From Brevundimonas lenta (GTDB lineage Bacteria; Pseudomonadota; Alphaproteobacteria; Caulobacterales; Caulobacteraceae): a stretch of DNA of 64,000 nucleotides. Both the position numbers and the translations under genes were made by a program. Of this stretch, positions 47,133-56,385 are shown in pieces. Numbering within the stretch: position 1 is the stretch's first letter; each line of letters starts with the position of its first letter. Below the pieces are notes generated by a model, which made no database searches, was not told where the DNA came from, and saw only the letters and a program-made list of their open reading frames with translations. The DNA is taken from contig NZ_JACIDM010000001.1 in the NCBI RefSeq assembly GCF_014196335.1, forward strand, positions 248,001 through 312,000, written 5' to 3'.

Positions 47133-47690
47133 TCAGATGACCTGCTCGACCCGGGTCACCTCGGGGACGTAGTGCTTCATCATCTGCTCGACCCCGGCCT
47201 TGAGCGTGGCCGAGGAAGAGGGGCAGCCGGCGCAGGCGCCGCGCATGCGCAGAGACAGGACGCCGGTCTCCTCGTCGAAGGCGTCGAACAGGATGTCGCC
47301 GCCGTCCTGGGCCACGGCGGGCCGGATGCGGCTATCGAGCAACTGCTTGATCTCGGCGACGATCTCGGTGTCCTGGCCGTCCGGATCGGCGCTGGAGAAG
47401 GCGCCGCCACGGAGCAGGGGCGCGCCGGAGACGAAGTGATCCATGATGGCGGCCAGGATCGGCGCCTTCATCTGGGCCCAGTCGAGACCGGCCGGATCGC
47501 GGGTGACCGAGACGTAGTCGTAGCCGAAGAAGACGCCCTTCACCCCGTCCAGCTGGAACAGGGCTTCGGCCAGCGGCGAGGCGGCGGCCTCGTCCTGGTT
47601 AACGAAGTCGCGCGGGTCTTCGGAAACGTCGCGTCCCGGGAGGAATTTCAGGACGTTGGGGTTCGGCGTCGGTTCGGTCTGAATGAACAT
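47133..47690 (-). CDS. nfuA: Iron-sulphur cluster carrier NfuA (NifU-like)
   Basis: A 185-residue Nfu-type scaffold. The N-terminal Nfu domain (MFIQTEPTPNPNVLKFLPG) and the C-terminal NifU domain with the cluster-binding CxxC in RGACAGCPSSSATLK are both present, the layout of mitochondrial NFU1-type proteins. It delivers 4Fe-4S clusters to enzymes; MiaB and BioB in this window are possible clients by function, not by shared operon. Confidence 0.95.
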   Translation of the reverse strand: MFIQTEPTPNPNVLKFLPGRDVSEDPRDFVNQDEAAASPLAEALFQLDGVKGVFFGYDYVSVTRDPAGLDWAQMKAPILAAIMDHFVSGAPLLRGGAFSSADPDGQDTEIVAEIKQLLDSRIRPAVAQDGGDILFDAFDEETGVLSLRMRGACAGCPSSSATLKAGVEQMMKHYVPEVTRVEQVI

Positions 47691-47744
47691 GCCGGGTAAG
47701 TGCGCCTGACTGGCGGCGGCTTCAAGACCTGCGGCGACGCGGCG

Positions 47745-48215
47745 TCAGGCCAGGTCCTCAATGTCTTTCTCGGTGAGTTCGCCGGGGACGATGGTGACGG
47801 GCAGCTTGCGGCCGGTGAAGGAGGCGCCCTGTTTGACCACGGCGCCGACCAGAGGGCCGGGACCGCGGCTCCCCTCCCCTGCCGCCAGCACGAGAATCTT
47901 GATGTCCGGATCCTCGCCGACGACCTTGCGGATGCAGCCCTGAGGCTCGCCGCGCTCGATCAGCAGGATCGGCGTGGAGCCGGAGCGCTCGCACGCCTCG
48001 CCGGCCCAGCGGTTCAGGGAGGCCTCGGCCTCGGCGCGGGTCTGGCGTTCGATCTCGTCGCGGACGCCGGCCCAGTGGGCGTCGGAGGCCGCGGGCGGGA
48101 TGATGCGGAGCATGACGACATGGCCGCCGGTCGAGCGGGCGCGACGGCACGCATAGCGAAGGGCGGCCTCGAACTCGGGGCTGTCGTCGACGACGATCAG
48201 AAACTTGCGCGACAT
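47745..48215 (-). CDS. Universal stress protein (UspA family)
   Basis: A 156-residue single-domain Usp. It starts KFLIVVDDSPEFEAALRYACRRA, with the ATP-loop-like region near the C-terminus (VLAAGEGSRGPGPLVGAVVKQG). The usual GxxG-9x-GS/T motif is only partly kept (GEGSRG), so nucleotide binding is uncertain. It lies between nfuA and the glutamate dehydrogenase on the same strand. Confidence 0.85.
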   Translation of the reverse strand: MSRKFLIVVDDSPEFEAALRYACRRARSTGGHVVMLRIIPPAASDAHWAGVRDEIERQTRAEAEASLNRWAGEACERSGSTPILLIERGEPQGCIRKVVGEDPDIKILVLAAGEGSRGPGPLVGAVVKQGASFTGRKLPVTIVPGELTEKDIEDLA

Positions 48216-48251
48216 CAGCCCTCTCCCTCAGCTCCGCACGCTAGCAGACCG

Positions 48252-48278
48252 ACCCCCGGCCGCGAAGCGACCGGGGGT
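48252..48278 (-). terminator. Hairpin after the glutamate dehydrogenase gene
   Basis: ACCCCCGG (48252-48259) pairs with CCGGGGGT (48271-48278) around an 11-base loop, 10 bases beyond the gdhZ stop. No T-run follows on the minus strand, so it is a weak intrinsic terminator at best. Confidence 0.5.
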
Positions 48279-48288
48279 TCAGGCGTAA

Positions 48289-51200
48289 TCAGGCGGCGGA
48301 GGACGCGATTTCGCGGATGACCGAGTTGGCGATGGTCAGCTTGGCGAAGGTCCAGCCCGAGCCCGAGGTCTCGATCTCGTCGACCGAGGCGCGGACGCCC
48401 TCGACGGTCTGGAGACGCGGGCCGATCCAGTCGTCGACGGCCTTCTCGGCAGCCGCCTCGCTGGCCCCGACCGAGACGTTGGAGGCCTTGGCCACCGCGC
48501 GGGTCAGGGTCATCTGCTCGGCCATCAGGTCCTCGATCAGACGGCGCACGGCCAGCCGGTCGAAGTGGTCAGCCGACGGAACGGCGCCGGCGGCGGCGCG
48601 CAGGCGGTCGAAGTCGAAGGCCGCGCCGACCTGGTGGTACAGCATGGCCATCGCCGGTTCCGGCCAGCCGGCCTCGCGGGCGAGGTCGCCGATATCGGCG
48701 GTGGCGACCAGCGGACGCAGCATGGCGAAGTCACGGGCCATGGCTTCCGAGGCGCCCATGCCGACGAAGGTCTGGATGCGGCTTTCCAGGCGGCCCTGTT
48801 CGTAGCGCGACAGGACGGCGCCGCCGGCCGAACGCAGCTGGTCGGCCGCGGGCTGGTAGGCGGCGATCAGGCCGTCGACGGTGGCGCCCGGACGCATGGC
48901 GCGGCGGGCCAGCCAGAAGGTCTGGCGGCGCAGGACCGTCGAAATCTCCTGGTAGAGGGCGGTCTGGGCCTCAGCCGGGATCTTCAGGTCCAGGGCCGAC
49001 ACCTGGTCCCACGCCTGGTCGAGGCGGAAGATCTGGCGCGCGGCCTCGAAGGCGAGGACCATCGCCCCGGTGTCGCACTGGGCCGACAGGCGCAGGCGTT
49101 CCGGGAAGGTCGGGCCGCACATGTTGACGATCTCGTTCGACAGGATGGTCGAGATGATCTCGCGGCGCAGGCGGTGGCGCTGCATGTCGGCCTCGAACTT
49201 CGCCAGCGGGCCGGGGAAGTAGCGGACCAGGGTCTGTTTGAAGAAGGCGTCGTCCGGGGCCTTCGAGGCGACGATGTCGTCGAACAGCTCCAGCTTGGAA
49301 TAGGCGGTCAGGACGGCCAGTTCCGGACGGGTCATGGCCCCGCCGGTCGCCTTCATCTCGGCCATCTTCAGATCGTCGGGCAGGCCCTCGACCTTGCGGT
49401 CCAGCTTACCCTTGGAGACCAGCCACTGCATGAAGCGCTGCTGCTGGTCGAGGGCGGCGACGCCTTCGGCCTGCTGCAGGGTGACGGCGAGGGTCTGGTC
49501 GTAGTTGTGGGCCAGAACCTTGAGGCCGACCTCGTCGGTCATGGAGGCGAGAAGGGCGTTGCGGTCCTCCTGCTTCAGGGCGCCCGAGGCGATGGCCGCC
49601 CCGGTGAGGATCTTGATGTTGACCTCGTGGTCGGAGCTGTCGACGCCGGCCGAGTTGTCGATGGCGTCGGTGTTGATCCGGCCGCCGCTCTTCGCGAAGG
49701 CGATGCGGCCGGCCTGGGTCAGACCGAGGTTGGCGCCCTCGCCGACGACCTTCACGCGCAGTTCGTTGCCGTCGATGCGGATGGCGTCATTGGCCTTGTC
49801 GCCCACCTGGGCGTCAGTCTCGTTCGGCGCCTTCACATAGGTGCCGATGCCGCCGAGGTAGAGCAGCTCGGCCGGGGCCTTGAGGATGGCCTTCATCAGG
49901 GCGGCCGGGTCGACGGCGTCCTCCTGGATCTCCAGCAGGGCCTTGATCTCGGGCGTCAGCTCGATCGACTTGGCCGAGCGCGGGAAGACGCCGCCGCCGG
50001 CCGAGATCTTCGACTTGTCGTAGTCCTGCCAGGACGAGCGCGGCAGTTTGAACATGCGGTCGCGTTCGACCCACGAGGTCGCCGGATCCGGGTTCGGGTC
50101 GATGAAGATGTCGCGGTGGTCGAAGGCGGCGACCAGCTTGATGGCCTTGGACAGCAGCATGCCGTTGCCGAAGACGTCGCCCGACATGTCGCCGACGCCG
50201 ACGACGGTGAAGGGCTGGGTCTGGATGTCCTTGCCCATCTCGCGGAAGTGCCGCTTCACGGCCTCCCAGGCGCCGCGGGCGGTGATGCCCATGACCTTGT
50301 GGTCGTAGCCGACCGAGCCGCCCGAGGCGAAGGCGTCATCCAGCCAGAAGCCGTAATCGGCCGAAACGCCGTTGGCGATGTCGGAGAAGGTCGCCGTGCC
50401 CTTGTCGGCGGCCACGACCAGATAGGGATCGTCGCCTTCCCAGCGCACCACGGCCGCCGGCGGGACGACGGAGCCGTCCCTGGCGATGTTGTCGGTGACG
50501 TCCAGCAGGCCCGACAGGAAGGTCTTGTAGGCCCGGATGGCCTCGGCCTGTTGCGCGTCGCGGTCGCCGCCCGCGCGAACGATGGCCGCCAGGTGTTTCG
50601 GGAAGAAGCCGCCCTTGGAGCCGACCGGCACGATGACCGCGTTCTTGACCTGCTGGGCCTTCACCAGGCCGAGCACCTCGGTGCGGAAGTCGTCGCGACG
50701 GTCCGACCAGCGCAGGCCGCCCCGGGCGACCGGACCGAAGCGCAGGTGGACGCCTTCGACATACGGGGCCCAGACGAAGATTTCGCGGAACGGCTTGGGC
50801 AGCGGCAGGTCGGCCAGTTCGCGCGAGGCGATCTTGATCGAGATGTAGGGCTTGGGCTGACCGTCGGCCGCGACCTGGTAGTAGTTGGTGCGCTTGATGG
50901 CCTGGACCAGCAGGGCGATGCGGCGCAGTGCCCGATCGTGATCGAGGCTCTTCACGGCCTGGAGCAGGTCGTTGATGTCGTCGACGAGGCCGGCGACGGT
51001 CTTCTCGCGCGCCGCGGCGTCACCGCCGGCGGCCGGATCGAACTTGGCCTTGAACAGCGCCAGGATGGCGCGGGCCACGGCGGGGTAGTCGCGCAGCGCC
51101 TCTTCCTGGACGGCCTGGGACGGGTCGAGACCGGTCTGCTGGCGGTAGCGGGCGAGGGTGCGGACCAGGGCCGCCTCACGCCAGCTGACGCCGAGTTCGA

Positions 51201-53154
51201 GAACCAGGCGGTTGAAACCGTCGCTTTCGGTGCGGCCGCTCCAGACCGCGGCGAAGGCGGCCTCGAACGGGTCTTTCACGGTATCGAAATTGAGGTCGCC
51301 GCCGCGCGGGTCCTCCATCAGGAATTCGTGGACGTGGACCTCGGGCATGCCCGCAGGCTTGAGGGCGTAGCCCCACTCCTCGAGCGTCTTCAGGCCCATG
51401 TCGGCCAGGATCGGCAGGACGTCCGACAGCGGCACGGCGGAGCCGCGGCGATAGAGTTTGAAGCGGAAGTTCAGCGGGCCGTCGCGGCCGGTGCGGAAGG
51501 CGCGCACGGCGATGGGTTCGCCGGGCGACAGGTCGCCGGTCGCGTTCAGGGTGTCGATCGACTGGTAGTCGAGGACGGCCTCGGCGGCGTCATAGCGGTC
51601 GCGGTAGGCGGCGCCGAAGGCCTCGGCCCAGCGGACGCTGACCGGCCCGACGGACACTTCGTCGACGCCGCCGGCGCGGAGCGCGCTCTCGAAGCGGTCG
51701 ACCCAGCTGCGGCCGGCCTCGGTGATCTCGGCCTCAAGAGCGATGGGGTCGGGGCAGGGGTGATCGCCCGGCGTGACGCCGATGATGTAGTGGATGCGGA
51801 CCAGCGGCTGGTCCGACAGCTGCGGATACCAGGCCGACAGGCGGCCGCCCCAGGCGCGGGCGAGGATGGCGCCGATATGCTCGCGCACCGAGGCCGAGAA
51901 GCGCTCGCGCGGGATGAAGGCCAGCACCGAGACGAAGCGGTCGAACGGGTCCTTGCGGGTGAAGGTCTTGATCCGCGGACGGTCGTGCAGGTGCAGGATG
52001 CCGAGCGCGATGTTCAGCAGCTCGTCCTCGCCGATCTGGAAGAGCTCGTCGCGGGGATAGTTCTCGAGGATGTTCTTGAGGCGCTTGTAGCTGTGCGTGC
52101 CCTCGATCTTGCCGGCGCGGGCGAGGGCGTTGGCGACCTTGCGCCGGATCAGCGGCACCTCGGTGGCGGCCTTGTCGTAGGCCTCGGCGGTGAACAGGCC
52201 GACGAAGCGGGTCTCGCCCGACGGGCGGGCGTCGGCGCCGAAACGCTTCACGCCGACATAGTCCATGTAGGCGCGGCGGTGGACGCGCGAGCGGACGTTG
52301 GCCTTGGCCACGGTGACCGGCTCGGACAGGTCCAGCTGCTTCTTCATCGACTTGGTCAGCACCGCCGGCTCGTTGGCGCGGCGCAGGACGGTGCGGGTCG
52401 GGTCGGCGAGGACGCCGAGGCCGACGCCGGACTGCGACAGGGGGGCCTCGGCCTCGTAGTCGCCGTCAGGGGCGCGCGGATAGTCGTAGTCGCGGGCGCC
52501 GAGGAAGACGAAATGATCGGCCTTGAGCCAGCGCAGGAAGTCGAGGTGTTCGGCCAGGACGCCGGCGTCGACACCCTTGGGCGAGTCCTCGAGGTGGGCG
52601 ATCGAGCGACCGATCAGCTCCTGCATGGCGCCGTGGTCGGCGACGGCGGCGCGGACGTCGGCCATGGTCGCGGCCAGGGCCTCGCCGAGGGCGTCGCGGC
52701 GCTCCTGCGGCAGGGCGTCGATGACGACGATGATCAGCGAGGCGCGGCCGTTCGGGCCCTCGATGATCGGGTGGTACATGGAGCGGACGGTGACGCCGGC
52801 CTCGGCCAGTTCGCCCATGACGCTGTCGACGAGGAAGGGACGGTCGTCCTGGGTGATGACCACGGCGTCATAGCCGGTGGCGACGCCACGGGCGCCGGTG
52901 TGCGGGCCGACGCTGATGCGGGCCGGGCCGCCGGGCTCGCGCGCCTCGGCCGAGCGCCAGGCGGCGGCCAGCAGGGCGGCCAGATCGGCGCCGTCCAGAT
53001 CGGGCGTCTCGTCGGGGGCGTGGTCCTCCAGGACCTGGGCCAGATAAGCCTTTTCAGCCGCGCCGGGCGGATGGCCGTTGGCGGCTGCGAAGTTCGCCTC
53101 CAGCACCTCCAGGTTGATCGCCTGAGGGAGCTTGGGGGCCGTTTCGCCGGGCAT
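48289..53154 (-). CDS. gdhZ: NAD-specific glutamate dehydrogenase, large (180 kDa) class
   Basis: A 1621-residue NAD-GDH, converting glutamate to 2-oxoglutarate and ammonia. The N-terminal half contains the regulatory ACT-like regions. The catalytic core lies in the second half, with PYVEGVHLRFGPVARGGLRWSDR, AVIVPVGSKGGFFPK (the substrate lysine region), VGVGDMSGDVFGNGM, LGGIGTYVKAP and VVGEGANLGLTQ. In Caulobacter the homologue GdhZ also binds FtsZ and links metabolism to division (published). ATG 53154 is chosen. Adjacent genes give no further clue. Confidence 0.97.
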   Translation of the reverse strand: MPGETAPKLPQAINLEVLEANFAAANGHPPGAAEKAYLAQVLEDHAPDETPDLDGADLAALLAAAWRSAEAREPGGPARISVGPHTGARGVATGYDAVVITQDDRPFLVDSVMGELAEAGVTVRSMYHPIIEGPNGRASLIIVVIDALPQERRDALGEALAATMADVRAAVADHGAMQELIGRSIAHLEDSPKGVDAGVLAEHLDFLRWLKADHFVFLGARDYDYPRAPDGDYEAEAPLSQSGVGLGVLADPTRTVLRRANEPAVLTKSMKKQLDLSEPVTVAKANVRSRVHRRAYMDYVGVKRFGADARPSGETRFVGLFTAEAYDKAATEVPLIRRKVANALARAGKIEGTHSYKRLKNILENYPRDELFQIGEDELLNIALGILHLHDRPRIKTFTRKDPFDRFVSVLAFIPRERFSASVREHIGAILARAWGGRLSAWYPQLSDQPLVRIHYIIGVTPGDHPCPDPIALEAEITEAGRSWVDRFESALRAGGVDEVSVGPVSVRWAEAFGAAYRDRYDAAEAVLDYQSIDTLNATGDLSPGEPIAVRAFRTGRDGPLNFRFKLYRRGSAVPLSDVLPILADMGLKTLEEWGYALKPAGMPEVHVHEFLMEDPRGGDLNFDTVKDPFEAAFAAVWSGRTESDGFNRLVLELGVSWREAALVRTLARYRQQTGLDPSQAVQEEALRDYPAVARAILALFKAKFDPAAGGDAAAREKTVAGLVDDINDLLQAVKSLDHDRALRRIALLVQAIKRTNYYQVAADGQPKPYISIKIASRELADLPLPKPFREIFVWAPYVEGVHLRFGPVARGGLRWSDRRDDFRTEVLGLVKAQQVKNAVIVPVGSKGGFFPKHLAAIVRAGGDRDAQQAEAIRAYKTFLSGLLDVTDNIARDGSVVPPAAVVRWEGDDPYLVVAADKGTATFSDIANGVSADYGFWLDDAFASGGSVGYDHKVMGITARGAWEAVKRHFREMGKDIQTQPFTVVGVGDMSGDVFGNGMLLSKAIKLVAAFDHRDIFIDPNPDPATSWVERDRMFKLPRSSWQDYDKSKISAGGGVFPRSAKSIELTPEIKALLEIQEDAVDPAALMKAILKAPAELLYLGGIGTYVKAPNETDAQVGDKANDAIRIDGNELRVKVVGEGANLGLTQAGRIAFAKSGGRINTDAIDNSAGVDSSDHEVNIKILTGAAIASGALKQEDRNALLASMTDEVGLKVLAHNYDQTLAVTLQQAEGVAALDQQQRFMQWLVSKGKLDRKVEGLPDDLKMAEMKATGGAMTRPELAVLTAYSKLELFDDIVASKAPDDAFFKQTLVRYFPGPLAKFEADMQRHRLRREIISTILSNEIVNMCGPTFPERLRLSAQCDTGAMVLAFEAARQIFRLDQAWDQVSALDLKIPAEAQTALYQEISTVLRRQTFWLARRAMRPGATVDGLIAAYQPAADQLRSAGGAVLSRYEQGRLESRIQTFVGMGASEAMARDFAMLRPLVATADIGDLAREAGWPEPAMAMLYHQVGAAFDFDRLRAAAGAVPSADHFDRLAVRRLIEDLMAEQMTLTRAVAKASNVSVGASEAAAEKAVDDWIGPRLQTVEGVRASVDEIETSGSGWTFAKLTIANSVIREIASSAA

Positions 53155-53604
53155 GGACACGTCTCGTTTTGCACGGCCCCGCACCGGGGCCGCCGATTGG
53201 CAGGCAGACTAGGCTGCTTATCCGCTGGGGCAAGCACGCCTTCGCCGCGCGACCAACTAGGCCAGCCCGACGCCGTCGGGAACCCCCAAAAGCGCCGCAT
53301 GCAGCCGGGTCGGCGGCGGGCCGGATCGGTTATCAGCGATCAGTCTGCAAGGGATCGGGAGGACCGGATACGCTCGCGCAATGGTCGTGCTTCGGCGCCC
53401 GCGCACGGGTCCGAAAACGCAATAATCTGATCCGGAAACGACAAGGCCGCCGGACTCTCGTCCGGCGGCCTCTTCGGACCGGCGCCCAGGAGGGGGAGGG
53501 GTGGCGCCGATCTTTTCCACCGCGGCCTTGGGGGAGGGGAGGGGGCCGCGGCGACAGGGGTGAGATAGGCGCCGGTTGTGGCCAATCAAGGGCGCCGGAG
53601 GCCC
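53155..53604. other. Gene-free 450-base interval
   Basis: No credible gene. The right part has purine-rich G tracts and a CCGCGGCC/GGCCGCGG inverted pair (about 53520-53551). The left part should hold the gdhZ promoter. A perfect 12-base stem lies at 53444-53471. Reading frames across it are low-complexity and Arg/Pro-rich. Confidence 0.6.
53444..53471 (-). terminator. Perfect 12-base hairpin
   Basis: AGGCCGCCGGAC (53444-53455) and GTCCGGCGGCCT (53460-53471) pair without mismatch around TCTC. On the minus strand it is followed by TGTCGTTTCC. It is probably the terminator of the PerM-type transporter gene, 134 bases beyond its stop. Confidence 0.65.
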
Positions 53605-54741
53605 TCAGCCGCCCTCAGAGTGCGGCGGGTTGACGCGGCGCCGCTTGCCCTTCGCGGGCGCCGGCTCGTCATGCTCGGCATAGGGCTCGCCGTCGCCGGA
53701 CAGCAGGATGGCCATCCAGCGCGAGCCCTTGAACTCGGCCAGGATGGCCATGGCCATGACCGCCAACGGGGTCGACAGGAACATGCCGACCACGCCCCAG
53801 AGCTTGCCCCAGAAGGCGAGGGACAGGAGCACCACGACGGGGTCGATGTTCTGGTTCTCGCCCTGCATGCGCGGCTGGATGAAGTTGCCGCTGATGAACA
53901 GGATGGCCTGCAGGCCGACCAGCAGGACGCCGGCCTGCCAATAGGTCTGGAACTGGACGAGGGCGAACAGCGGCGGGACGAGACCGGCCACCGCCCCGCC
54001 CAGAACCGGGATGAAGCCGACGATGAAGATGACGAAGGTCCAGAACTCCGCATTCTGCAGGCCGACGGCGCGCATCAGCACCCAGGCGGCGGCGCAGATC
54101 ATGGCTCCGGTGACAGCCTGGACCCAGATGTAGCCCTCGACCCCGCCGCGGACCCGCTGGAAGACCTCCATGGCCTCGTTGCGGGCGGTGCGGTCGGGGA
54201 ACATGCCGACGATCTTGCGGCGGAAGCCGGCCTGGGAGGCGAGCAGGAAGGCCAGATAGACCATGACGAAGAAGGCGCCGGTCAGGGTGCCCTGGGCCTG
54301 CATGGCCGTGCTGGTCAGATAACTGCGCATGTCGAGCTGGTTCATCAGCTCGGCGGCGGTGGGGGCGCTCTCGATGCCCACCATATGGCTGGCGTCGAGG
54401 ACGATGCGATCCAGTCTCGGCCCCATGCGGGCCCAGACGCCGGTGGCGTCGGCGAAGAAGCTGGATGCGCCGTTCACGATGATGGCGATCGAGGCGAAGA
54501 ACAGCATGACTACGACGATCAGGGCGGCGGCGCCGGCGAAGCGGTGCGGGATGCGGGTCCGCGCCTCGATGGTGCGCTTCACCCCGTCGATCATGATCAG
54601 CAGGAAGATGGCCATGGCCAGCGGCGTCAGGATGTCGCTGAGCCAGTAGGCCGCCGCTCCGACGGCGACGATGGCGATGGCCACCAGCGCGTTGCGGGCC
54701 ACGGTCGAGGTCGGAACGGTGATCGGCGGCTTCATCGTCAT
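53605..54741 (-). CDS. AI-2E family (PerM-type) transporter
   Basis: A 378-residue membrane protein with about seven to eight helices, matching the AI-2E/UPF0118 family: VGAAAYWLSDILTPLAMAIFLLIM early, LNSQ-type core replaced by FIVGFIPVLGGAVAGLVPPLF, and QPRMQGENQNIDPVVVLLSLAFWGKLWGVVGMFLSTPLAVM at the end, all diagnostic. Family members export diverse small molecules or Na+; the substrate here is unknown. It is divergent from the HerA-like ATPase gene. Confidence 0.93.
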   Translation of the reverse strand: MTMKPPITVPTSTVARNALVAIAIVAVGAAAYWLSDILTPLAMAIFLLIMIDGVKRTIEARTRIPHRFAGAAALIVVVMLFFASIAIIVNGASSFFADATGVWARMGPRLDRIVLDASHMVGIESAPTAAELMNQLDMRSYLTSTAMQAQGTLTGAFFVMVYLAFLLASQAGFRRKIVGMFPDRTARNEAMEVFQRVRGGVEGYIWVQAVTGAMICAAAWVLMRAVGLQNAEFWTFVIFIVGFIPVLGGAVAGLVPPLFALVQFQTYWQAGVLLVGLQAILFISGNFIQPRMQGENQNIDPVVVLLSLAFWGKLWGVVGMFLSTPLAVMAMAILAEFKGSRWMAILLSGDGEPYAEHDEPAPAKGKRRRVNPPHSEGG

Positions 54742-54831
54742 ATGGTCAAGGTCCCATGACCCGGCGTCAACGGCCTTGAACCGTCCCGCCGCGCGTTAGA
54801 CCATCAGCGTCAGCCTTCACCGGGAGTTCCC

Positions 54832-56385
54832 ATGACCGACCCCGCCTCCTTCCTGTTCCTCGGCCAATCCGACAAGCCGGAACGGTTGCTGTTCAACCGC
54901 GCCAACCGCCACGGGGTGGTCGCGGGGGCGACCGGGACCGGCAAGACGGTGACCCTGCAGATCATGGCCCAGGGCTTTTCCGACGCCGGCGTGCCGGTGT
55001 TCTGCGCCGACGTGAAGGGCGACCTGTCGGGCATCTGCATGCCGGGCGCACCCAACGAGAAGCTGCTGGCACGGGGCGCCGAGATGGGGCTGACGCTGCA
55101 GCCGAAGGCGGCGCCGGTGGTGTTCTGGGACCTGTACGGCCTGAAGGGCCACTCGATCCGCACCACCGTCAGCGAGATCGGTCCGCTGCTGCTGGCGCGG
55201 ATGCTGAACCTCAACGAGGTGCAGGAGGGCGTGCTGTCGGTGATCTTCCACGTCGCCGACAAGGAGGGGCTGCTGCTGCTGGACCTCGACGATCTGCGCT
55301 CGATGCTGGTCTACGTCGGCGAGAACGCCGAGCGGATCGGGCGGGAGGTGGGTAATGTCGCCCCGGCCTCGATCGCCGCCATCCAGCGGTCGATCCTGCA
55401 GCTGGAGCAGCAGGGCGGAACGTCCTTCTTCGGCGAGCCGGCGCTGCGGCTGGAGGACATGATGCGCACCGGCCTGGACGGGCGCGGCCAGGTCAATGTG
55501 CTGGACGCCACGAAGCTGATGGGCAGTCCGCGCCTGTACGCGGCCTTCCTGCTGTGGCTGCTGTCGGAGCTGTTCGAGCAGCTGCCGGAGGTGGGCGACC
55601 CGGACAAGCCGCGGCTGGTGTTCTTCTTCGACGAGGCGCACCTGCTGTTCAACGACACGCCGCCGGCGCTGCGTGAGAAGGTCGAGCAGGTGGTTCGGCT
55701 GATCCGGTCGAAGGGGGTCGGCGTCTATTTCGTCACCCAGAACCCCGCCGACATTCCCGACAGCGTGCTGGCCCAGCTGGGCAACCGCATCCAGCACGCG
55801 CTGCGCGCCTATACGCCGGCCGAGCAGCGCGGGCTGAAGGCGGCGTCGGAAAGCTTCCGCGCCAATCCCGCCTTCGACACCGCCGACGCCATCCAGGCGC
55901 TGGGTGTCGGCGAGGCGCTGGTCTCGACCCTGGACGAGAAGGGCGCGCCGAACGTCGTGGCCAATACGAAGATCCGGCCGCCGGACTCGCGCCTGGGACC
56001 CGCCACCGACGCCGAGCGGGCCGCGGTGATGGCCGCCAGCCCGGTGCGGGGGATCTACGACACCCCGGTCGACCGCGAGTCCGCCGAGGAGATCCTCGCC
56101 GCCCGCCGGGGCGAGGCCGATCAGGCGGCGGCCCAGGCCGCGGCCGCCGAAGCCCGGGCGAAGTCCGACGCCGCTGCGGCGAAGGACGCCCAGAAGGCCG
56201 CCGATGCGCGGGCGAAGGAACAGGTCCGCCACGACCGCGAGGCCGCCCGCGCGCAGACCCCGGCGCGCCGCTCGAACCGCCAGACGCCGATGGAGGCGAT
56301 GACCAAGTCGATGATGCGCACGGCGGGCTCGACGCTGACGCGGGAGTTGCTGCGGGGACTGCTGGGAGGTCTGAAGCGGCGCTAG
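54832..56385 (+). CDS. HerA-like ATPase (DUF853)
   Basis: A 517-residue P-loop ATPase: Walker A GATGTGKTVTLQIM (about 30-43), then VPVFCADVKGDLSGI, Walker B region RLVFFFDEAHLLFND, and VYFVTQNPADIPDSVLAQLGNRIQHALRA. DUF853 proteins resemble the HerA/FtsK superfamily; their physiological role is not established. The C-terminal Ala-rich, charged region (about 430-480) is coiled-coil-like. No partner nuclease gene is adjacent. It converges on mltA, overlapping by 4 bases. Confidence 0.92.
   Translation: MTDPASFLFLGQSDKPERLLFNRANRHGVVAGATGTGKTVTLQIMAQGFSDAGVPVFCADVKGDLSGICMPGAPNEKLLARGAEMGLTLQPKAAPVVFWDLYGLKGHSIRTTVSEIGPLLLARMLNLNEVQEGVLSVIFHVADKEGLLLLDLDDLRSMLVYVGENAERIGREVGNVAPASIAAIQRSILQLEQQGGTSFFGEPALRLEDMMRTGLDGRGQVNVLDATKLMGSPRLYAAFLLWLLSELFEQLPEVGDPDKPRLVFFFDEAHLLFNDTPPALREKVEQVVRLIRSKGVGVYFVTQNPADIPDSVLAQLGNRIQHALRAYTPAEQRGLKAASESFRANPAFDTADAIQALGVGEALVSTLDEKGAPNVVANTKIRPPDSRLGPATDAERAAVMAASPVRGIYDTPVDRESAEEILAARRGEADQAAAQAAAAEARAKSDAAAAKDAQKAADARAKEQVRHDREAARAQTPARRSNRQTPMEAMTKSMMRTAGSTLTRELLRGLLGGLKRR

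Noticed and set aside
48565..53430. Plus-strand open frame of over 1600 codons
   Set aside because: It is the antisense of the NAD-glutamate dehydrogenase gene. GC-rich third positions keep the opposite frame open, and its sequence is low-complexity with no family features.
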